In this document: positions 57,481-64,000 of the stretch, piece by piece
Position numbering within the stretch: the first letter of the stretch is position 1
Layout of the letters: every line of letters begins with the position of its first letter
From: Chloranthus sessilifolius
Taxonomy: Eukaryota > Streptophyta > Magnoliopsida > Chloranthales > Chloranthaceae
Assembly (NCBI GenBank): GCA_021018995.1
Contig: CM037593.1
Span: 9,390,088-9,454,087 of the forward strand
DNA length: 64,000 nucleotides
Reading direction: 5' to 3'
The notes under the pieces: generated by a model
What the model saw: only the letters and a program-made list of their open reading frames with translations
Database searches by the model: none
Told to the model about the DNA's origin: nothing
Program-made: the position numbers and the translations under genes

Positions 57481-58138
57481 TCTTCTTCCCCTTTCTTCCT
57501 TCGGTCCCTGAGGACGTTTGCCGGAGAAGAGCCAGAAGATGAGGTAAGAATTTTTTCTTTTTTTTTAAATCTCAAGGACCATCTCTCCTCTAAATTTTTT
57601 TTTTTTTTTTTCTAGTTTTTTAAGGTATGGGAAGCCAAAATTTTATTTTTTTAATTTTAAAAATCAGATCTGGTAGCCAGAATTTTATTTTTTTTATTTT
57701 AAAAATCAGATCTGATTTTTTAAAGCTAGAAAAGCATTTCAAAAATATGCAGCTGCACTCTCGGCTGATATCGGCCGATAATTTCAAATTTATCGGCCGA
57801 TATTTTGAAAAATCAAATTATCGGCCGATAACTTGATAATTTGGGCGATAATTATAATTTTTTGGCCCCCATCCGAAAATTATTAAATTTTCGTCTCGGA
57901 TGAGACCAAAACCAAGAGATCTCGGCCGAAAATTTAAAATTTCAGCCGAGATTTTGATCCATGTTGGGAAGTTGATGGCAGCGACACTTCCAACCACGCC
58001 CATAAGAATTTCGGTGACAAAATGGTCGTTTTCGATGAATCCGGGGCCTTTGAATGTAAAAGAGCATGCATTGATTACTATATTTGCTAACTCAGGCTCA
58101 AATACCGTTTATGCGGTAAATATAGTTACTATTGTGAG

Positions 58139-58824
58139 TGTTGATTAAGAATTTGGTATTGATAATGGCTTCGAGGCACGTAGTTCACTACGTTGTCTTA
58201 AAGACAATACACGCCCTCACTCCGTTGGATAAACGAAAATGCAATATAGTTCCCAGTAAATCTGCCTTCAGGATACAACAGAGCCCGGTCTTGCCAAGAA
58301 TCGTATGTTCTTTTCTAGATTACACTTTCTAGAAAAAGAACCTGCCACACAGATTTTCTGATACACAAATGATAAGAACGAAAGAGAAAAAAGAGAAATA
58401 TATCTTAATTATGTTGTGTCTTTTAACCTGGATCTTTTCTCTATTTATAGAGGTAATTCTGAAAGATTGCGTCTTTTCACCATGAAGAGATTTGTGTCTT
58501 TTCAGATAACAACTAGAGATAATCTTGAAAGATTGTGTTTTTTCACCATGAAGAGATTTGTGTCTTTTCAGATTTACGGTGAAAAACACTTTTGAAAAAA
58601 TCTGCCTTTTCACCGTGAAGAGACACCAGACTTGTGTCTTTTCAACAAACAGTAAAAAGATAAATCCAAAATTTGAAAAGGCACTTTTGAAAAAATACTT
58701 TAGAGAGTAAATATTTACAAGTATGCCATTAAATTATTTTACAAGTTTGCCATTGAATTATTAATGATAATTTAACCTTAATTTTGAAACACAAAAATAT
58801 ATTATTATTCTAATATATATAACA
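58139..58824 (-). repeat. Copia 3' LTR, left copy
   Basis: On the minus strand it starts TGTTATATATATTAGAATA and ends ATTCTTAATCAACA, matching the right copy at 62816-63507. It contains a TATA box (CTATAAATAGAG) and direct repeats of about 60 bp around CACAAATCTCTTCATGGTGA. It begins exactly where OPT pseudogene homology ends. Confidence 0.9.
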
Positions 58825-59379
58825 TTCCCCCACTTGTTTAAAAAAAAAAAAAAAAAATTGTATATCAGAGCAATCATACTAAGCATCATCAGAGGTACCG
58901 ATCGGTTTGAACCTTTGACTAGTACATACAACTCAAAGTTTGTAAAGATTTTAAGTAACTTATAGCTTTGAACTTAAAATCTGTCTAACAAATCGAAATT
59001 ATATATACACTTACTATGACCTAAATCATTAGTGACATAAGGCCTGCGCTTTATAGCCATGCGCTAAAATCCTGATTTCATGAGTATCTCAGAGGGAGGA
59101 CCGAATCTTTGTTGAAGTGGCTTCACTTCCATACTTATATAGGTGAATCTGTCATGAGTGCTTTTGTAACTACTTTCTCACCCCAGCAAATGAATGCCTA
59201 CAGAATCATTAAGAGTTAAACTCACCCTCTTACATTATAAGAGATGTGCACAAAATTTAACACCATAGGGATGACCAATAGGTAACATACCTTTGTGCAC
59301 TTTCAAGGATCACAGAGTAGTTTCTTATCTCATTGAACTTAGGATTTGGGATCTCCAACTCGACTAAGTTGAGGTTCAA

Positions 59380-59982
59380 TTACTGTGCCTTTAAAGATAT
59401 CGGTCTTAGGCCCATCCCCCTCGATGTTTTCAACACTGTGTCTCTGGGTAGTGCTTTTGTAAGCGGATCTGCAAGCATCTCAGAAGTTGGTATGTAGTCC
59501 AACGCGATTACCCCATCACTCAACATCTGTCGAATTATGTTAGATCGAAGGCCTATATGCCTTGATTTTCCTTTATATTTCGTATTACCTGAAATCTGCA
59601 AAACAACTTTATTATCACAATAAATATTAATTACATATGTATGTTGAATCAAAGGAATTTGTCTTATAAAGCTTCGAAGCCACTCTGCCTCTTTTGCTCT
59701 CGTAGACAATGTTATATATTCTGATTCCATACTTGAGTCAGAAAGAAATGTTTGTTTTCTGAACCCCCACGATACTGCTCCTCCTGCCAAAGTAAAAATC
59801 CACCCGCTTGTGGATTTTGAATTAGAGGAGTCAGATATCCAAGTAGCATCAGTAAACCCCTCTAAGAGTTCAGGTTTACCAATATATTGTAAACTATAGT
59901 TCATAGTTCCTTTTAAGTATCGCAATACCCGACAAATAGCTTTCCAATGTTCTAACCCTGGGTTGCTAGTAAATCTACTCAA
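59380..59982 (-). pseudogene. Copia RNase H domain, left copy
   Basis: It reads SRFTSNPGLEHWKAICRVLR, YLKGTMNYSLQYIGKPELLE, GFTDATWISDSSNSKSTSGW, GGAVSWGFRKQTFLSDSSME, YCDNKVVLQISGNTKYKGKS and ADPLTKALPRD. These are the terminal Copia pol domain, with the GFTDA and SMESEY acidic residues kept. It continues upstream into reverse transcriptase with intervening stops. Confidence 0.9.
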
Positions 59983-59999
59983 TACCCCACTATAAATGC

Positions 60000-61260
60000 T
60001 ATATCGTGTCTAGTATACTTCATTAAATACATAAGACTTCCAATGATTATAGAATATTCTAATTGAGATTCTGCTCTACCAGAATATCTTGTTAATTTCT
60101 TATTTGGATCACTCGGGGTAGGAGAAAGTGAACAATCAAACATATTAAATTTTCATAAAACTTTTTCGACATAATGTTCTTGAGATAAAAAGATACATTT
60201 ATTGTCTTTTATTATTTTAACTCCAAGAATAACATCCGCTTCTCCCATATCTTTCATATCAAAATTTGATTTTAAATATTTTTTAGTTTTTAATATTAAA
60301 TCAAGATGTGTACCAAATATCAACATATCGTCTACATATAACGATATAATAGCTCATCTATTTTGCACAAATTTACTATATATGCACCTATCAGTTTCAT
60401 TTGCTTTAAAGCCAAAATCTTTTATTTTCTTATCAAATTTGTCATGCCATTGTTTTGGTGCTTGTTTTAAACTATATAGTGATTTCACTAGTTTAGATAC
60501 CATATGTGTTTTTCCTGGTTCTATGTATCCTTCAGGTTGATCCATATATATTTTTTCTTCTAAATCTCCATTCAAGAAGGTGATTTTTACATCCATTTGA
60601 TGTATATATAAATTATATATAGATGCTAAAGCTATTAGTAATCTAATAGATGTCATCCATGCAACAGGAGAGAAAATATCAAAATAGTCTACTCCTTCCT
60701 TTTGTCTAAATCCTTTGGCTACTAATCTAGCTTTAAATTTATCTAAACTTCCATCTGGTTTAAGTTTCTTCTTAAATACTCACTTACTTCCTATAGTCTT
60801 AGAACCTGATAGCAAATTTACTAACTTCCATGTATGATTAGTTTTAATAGATTCTATTTCATCGTCCATTACCTCCTTTCAAAATATATTATCTAAAGAT
60901 GTTATAGCTTCTTTATAAGTTTTAGGATCTGCTTCTAAAACATAGGTATAAAAATCTGATCCAAAATTATAATATGAATCTTTTCTAGTTCTTTTATTGC
61001 GTCTTTGTTCTATATTATTTTCAACTGGTCTTTTTCTTTTGACTTGATCAAAATAAGTTTCATCTTCTATTTCCAATTGGTTAGAATTTCTAAAATTTGA
61101 AACATTATCCTTAGGTTGTAGGTTTTCATAAAAATGTGCTTCTATAGACTCTAATATAGCATTATCTTCTATGTTTAAGAAGCGATATGTTTTACTGTTG
61201 TGAGCATATCCAATAAACGCACACTTATAAGTTTCATTTGATTTAAAAGAAGAAAGATTT
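60000..61260 (-). pseudogene. Copia reverse transcriptase with stops, left copy
   Basis: Reading leftwards from about 61076: YVLEADPKTYKEAITS, KTNHTWKLVNLL, VFKKKLKPDGSLDKFKARLV, AKGFRQKEGVDYFDIFSPVA, IHQMDVKITFLNGDLEEKIY, YSLKQAPKQWHDKFDK, then the catalytic LYVDDMLIFG at about 60318-60350. Further on are MGEADVILGVKII and FNMFDCSPSP. Several in-frame stops occur (for example after TIGSK, after FVQNR and after KVL). The last of these is shared with the right copy. Integrase is only hinted at upstream (KTYRFLNIEDNAILESIEAH-like). Confidence 0.85.
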
Positions 61261-61339
61261 TATTTTCTTATGTTAACATTATCTTATGTTATTATTTTCT
61301 TTTGTTAACATAGAAGATAATGTTTCAAATAAAAGATTT

Positions 61340-62253
61340 AGAAGAAGAAAGATTTTGGCATGACAAATTTTGATATAAAAGATATGGGAGAAGCAGATGT
61401 TATTCTTGAAGTTAAAATAATAAGAGACAATAAATGTATCTTTTTATCTCAAAAATATTATGTTGAAAAAGTTTTATGAAAATTTAATATGTTTGATTGT
61501 TCACCTTCTCCTACCCCAAGTGATCCAAATAAGAAATTAATAAGATAATCTGGTAGAGCAGAATCTCAATTAGAATATTCTGGAATCATTGGAAGTCTTA
61601 TGTATTTAATGAAGTGTACTAGACACAATATAGCATTTATAGTGGGGGTGTTGAGTAGATTTACTAGCAACCCAGAGATAGAACATTGGAAAGCTATTCG
61701 TCGAGTATTGCGATACTTAAAAGGAACTATGAACTATAGTTTACAATATATTGGCAAACCTGAACTCCTAGAGGGGTTTACTGATGCTACTTGGATATCT
61801 GACTCCTCTAATTCAAAATCCACAAGCGGGTGGATTTTTACTTTGGCAGGAGGAGCAGTATCGTGGGGGTTCAGAAAACAAACATTTCTTTCTGACTCAA
61901 GTATGGAATCAGAATATATAACATTGTCTACGAGAGCAAAAGAGGCAGAGTGGCTTCGAAGCTTTATAAGACAAATTCCTTTGATTCAACATACATATGT
62001 AATTAATATTTATTGTGATAATAAAGTTGTTTTGCAGATTTCAGGTAATACGAAATATAAAGGAAAATCAAGGCATATAGGCCTTCGATCTAACATAATT
62101 CGACAGATGTTGAGTGATGGGGTAATCGCGTTGGACTACATACCAACTTCTGAGATGCTTGCAGATCCGCTTACAAAAGCACTACCCAGAGACACAGTGT
62201 TGAAAACATCGAGGGGGATGGGCCTAAGACCGATATCTTTAAAGGCACAGTAA
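61340..62253 (+). pseudogene. Copia RT end and RNase H, right copy
   Basis: From 61357: WHDKF joins directly to DIKDMGEADVILEVKIIRDN, so a segment of RT including YVDD (present on the left) is deleted at a short AAATTTTGAT match. It continues with KVL, a TGA stop, KFNMFDCSPSP, MYLMKCTRHNIAFIVGVLSR, then an RNase H domain almost identical in protein to the left copy up to PISLKAQ and the stop. Confidence 0.9.
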
Positions 62254-62815
62254 TTGAACCTCAACTTAGTCGAGTTGGAGATCCCAAATCCTAAGTTCAA
62301 TGAGATAAGAAACTACTCTGTGATCCTTGAAAGTGCACAAAGGTATGTTACCTATTGGTCATCCCTATGGTGTTAAATTTTGTGCACATCTCTTATAATG
62401 TAAGAGGGTGAGTTTAACTCTTAATGATTCTGTAGGCATTCATTTGCTGGGGTGAGAAAGTAGTTACAAAAGCACTCATGACAGATTCACCTATATAAGT
62501 ATGGAAGTGAAGCCGCTTCAACAGAGATTCGGTCCTCCCTCTGAGATACTCATGAAATCATGATTTTAGCGCATGACTGTAAAGCGCAGACCTTATGTCA
62601 CTAATGATTTAGGTCATAGTAAGTGTATATATAATTCCGGTTTGTTAGACAGGTTTTAAGTTCAAAGTTATAAGCTACTTAAAGTCCTTACAAACTTTGA
62701 GTTGTATGTACTAGTCAAAGGTTCAAACCGATCGGTACCTCTGATGATGCTTAGTATGATTGCTCTGATACATAATTATTTATTTATTTTTTATTTTTTT
62801 AAACAAGTGGGGGAA

Positions 62816-63507
62816 TGTTATATATATTAGAATAGTAATATATATAGTTTTGTGTTTCAAAATTAAGGTTAAATTATCATTAATAATTCAATGACAAACT
62901 TGTAAAATAATTTAATGGCATACTTGTAAATATTTACTCTCTAAAGTATTTTTTCAAAAGTGTCTTTTCAAATTTTAGATTTATCTTTTTACCGTTTGTT
63001 GAAAAGACACAAGTCTGGTGTCTCTTCACGGTGAAAAGACACAGACTTTTTCAAAAGTGTTTTTCACCATAAATCTGAAAGGACACAAATCTCTTCATGG
63101 TGAAAAAACACAATCTTTCAAGATTATCTCTAGTTGTTATCTGAAAAGATACAAATCTCTTCATGGTGAAAAGACGCAATCTTTCAAAATTACCTCTATA
63201 AATAGAGAACAGATCCAGGTTAAAAGACACGACAGAATTAAGATATATTTCTCTTTTTTCTCTTTCATTCTTGTCATTTGTGTATCAGAAAATCTGTGTG
63301 GCAGGTTCTTTTTCTAGAAAGTGCAATCTAGAAAAGAACATATGGTTCTTGGCAAGATCGGGCTCTGTTGTATCCTGAAGGCAGATTCGCTGGGAACTCT
63401 ATTGCATCTTCGTTTATCCAACGGAGTGAGGGCGTCTATTGTCTTTAAGACAGCGTAGTGAACTACGTGCCTCCGGGCCATTATCAATACCAAATTCTTA
63501 ATCAACA
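62816..63507 (+). repeat. Copia 3' LTR, right copy
   Basis: It starts TGTTATATATATTAG after the polypurine tract and ends CTTAATCAACA. A TATA box lies at about 63197 (CTCTATAAATAGAG). Repeats of GACACAAATCTCTTCATGGT type lie at about 63010-63185. The ORF of about 99 codons here is LTR sequence. Confidence 0.9.
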
Positions 63508-63587
63508 TGGTGTAACTGGCGATCACATGCGACGTGGCAAGTGATCTGGAGTTCGACTGCACGGTCATGCCACGTGTTTGAACCCAT

Positions 63588-63647
<60 letters not shown>

Positions 63648-63669
63648 ATGTGTATGTGTGTGTGTGTGC
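63508..63669. repeat. (TA)n(GT)n microsatellite and short flank
   Basis: After the LTR, about 85 bp of unique sequence with a small inverted pair (CGACGTGGCA and TGCCACGTG). Then a TA run (about 63594-63643) and a GT run to 63668, which abuts plastid-derived DNA. Confidence 0.9.
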
Positions 63670-64000
63670 TGGACTCAATCACTTGATGTTGTTACTCTTC
63701 AGTTTTCTGTTGAGGTCTACCCCATAGAGGTAGTCAAATTGGATCAGTGATCGATTTCTAGGTTTCATCGTAAACCTAATTGGTTACTTCCAATTACATA
63801 AATCAATGGTTCAAACCGCACTCAAAGGTAGGGCATTTTCCATTGATTTAAGAACTTCTGTACCAGAAACAATGGTATCTCCAATTATAGCCCCTCTGGG
63901 ATGTAAAATATCTCTTCTCACCATCCCCATAGTGAATGAGACAAATGTATGCATTTCGATTAGGGTCGTATTTTATGGTTATGATTCTACCATATATGTC
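63670..64000 (-). pseudogene. rpl2: Plastid DNA insert (NUPT): rpl2 exon 1 and 5' part of its group II intron
   Basis: In plastids rpl2 encodes ribosomal protein L2 of the 50S subunit. On the minus strand, 64000-63822 reads [20 protein letters not shown] then [11 protein letters not shown]. After a small deletion shifts the frame it retains the exon-end GGAAAATGCCCTACCTTTGA. Then 63821-63670 starts GTGCGGTTTGAAC, the 5' end of the plastid rpl2 group II intron, and continues with recognisable intron sequence to GAGTCCAGC. The frame loss and several changed codons (the VPIKMGN region is altered) show it is a nuclear copy that has decayed. It runs beyond the window. Confidence 0.9.

Larger units (their letters stand above)
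55506..57963. mobile_element. Composite CAAGG-type hAT-like element inserted in the OPT pseudogene
   Basis: Ends CAAGGATCAAAATCTCGG and CCGAGATTTTGATCCATG are inverted. A perfect 8-bp duplication TTGGGAAG flanks it (55498-55505 and 57964-57971). Inside, left-end-like words recur at about 55700 (CATGGATCAAAATATCGG) and 56425 (CATGGATCAAAATCTC). The sequence following the 55506 and 56425 ends is similar (ATGCTCYKAACTTTACCGAA), so it grew by nesting of related copies. It also holds a 10579-type MITE remnant (about 55810-56300) and a CT repeat. No transposase. Confidence 0.88.
55291..58138 (+). pseudogene. OPT: OPT pseudogene: duplicate of exon 2, split by an insertion and truncated
   Basis: Part 1 (55291-55505) begins in the same phase as the functional exon. 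It reads EGVNDSPTEQVTVTVPITDD then [11 protein letters not shown] and ends IAIHPIGK. Part 2 (from 57964) resumes at GK with [34 protein letters not shown] and [10 protein letters not shown]. It stops at 58138 where a Copia LTR begins. Both parts keep an open frame and are close to the functional gene, so loss was through insertion rather than point decay. No later OPT exon is present to the right. The shared intron flank means this is a DNA-level duplication, not a retrocopy. Confidence 0.93.
58139..63507. mobile_element. Inverted pair of Copia 3' halves (large palindrome)
   Basis: A minus-oriented Copia fragment (58139 to about 61260) and a plus-oriented one (about 61340 to 63507) meet head-to-head. 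Arms of about 2.1 kb are inverted near-identical copies covering the end of RT, RNase H, 3' untranslated region and 3' LTR. Both LTRs point outwards as 3' LTRs, each with the polypurine tract AAGTGGGGGA before it. There is no 5' LTR, gag, protease or complete integrase. The flanks (OPT sequence on the left, unrelated sequence on the right) show no 5-bp duplication, so this is a rearrangement product, not a simple insertion. Confidence 0.9.

Overview
This is nuclear DNA of a flowering plant. It is AT-rich, its one real gene is split by GT-AG introns, and almost everything else is made of plant transposon families (CACTA, hAT, Mutator-like and Tourist-like MITEs, Copia and other LTR elements, a TRIM, a probable SINE, plastid DNA). 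I cannot tell the lineage from the sequence alone.

Layout. 1-8.6 kb: a foldback repeat cut by the window edge, a TRIM with three LTR-like repeats, a TTA-flanked Harbinger-like element full of ~250-bp tandem repeats inside an older element, an hAT-like MITE carrying a CT/TA microsatellite, and a Tourist-like MITE. 8.6-13.4 kb: a repeat segment that recurs at 40.7-43.3 kb. The two copies serve as empty sites for each other's later insertions. 13.7-20.0 kb: the only convincing functional host gene, an oligopeptide transporter (OPT) on the + strand. Six exons are resolved (13711-14165, 16112-16209, 17320-17892, 18498-18765, 19090-19272, 19384-20004). A short first exon with the ATG is not identified. 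20-27.8 kb: intergenic, with MITEs and a 147-bp CACTA deletion derivative.

27832-40666: a 12.8-kb CACTA element with an AAT target duplication. It has a decayed TNP2 tail (DUF4218/DUF4216) and a decayed Transposase_24 gene. Downstream, in the same orientation, are exon fragments of two unrelated host genes: mevalonate diphosphate decarboxylase (MVD) and quinolinate phosphoribosyltransferase (QPT). An hAT-like element (34067-38735) split a QPT exon, and that element was itself hit by an LTR sequence (34655-37342). A second hAT copy at 51316-53406 keeps the empty site for the LTR.

43.3-55 kb: intergenic sequence, an LTR-like start, one weak small-gene candidate on the minus strand (about 47.2-47.6 kb), and a four-level nest of short elements at 49.5-50.5 kb. 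55.3-58.1 kb: a duplicate of OPT exon 2, split by a 2.46-kb element with an 8-bp duplication and truncated by a Copia LTR. 58.1-63.5 kb: two 3' Copia halves head-to-head as a large inverted repeat, both with outward 3' LTRs. 63.67-64.0 kb: plastid DNA, rpl2 exon 1 plus the start of its group II intron, decayed and continuing past the window.

No operon-like system of cooperating genes is visible. The most notable item is the CACTA element carrying exons from two metabolic genes. The clean nesting also allows relative dating of insertions.
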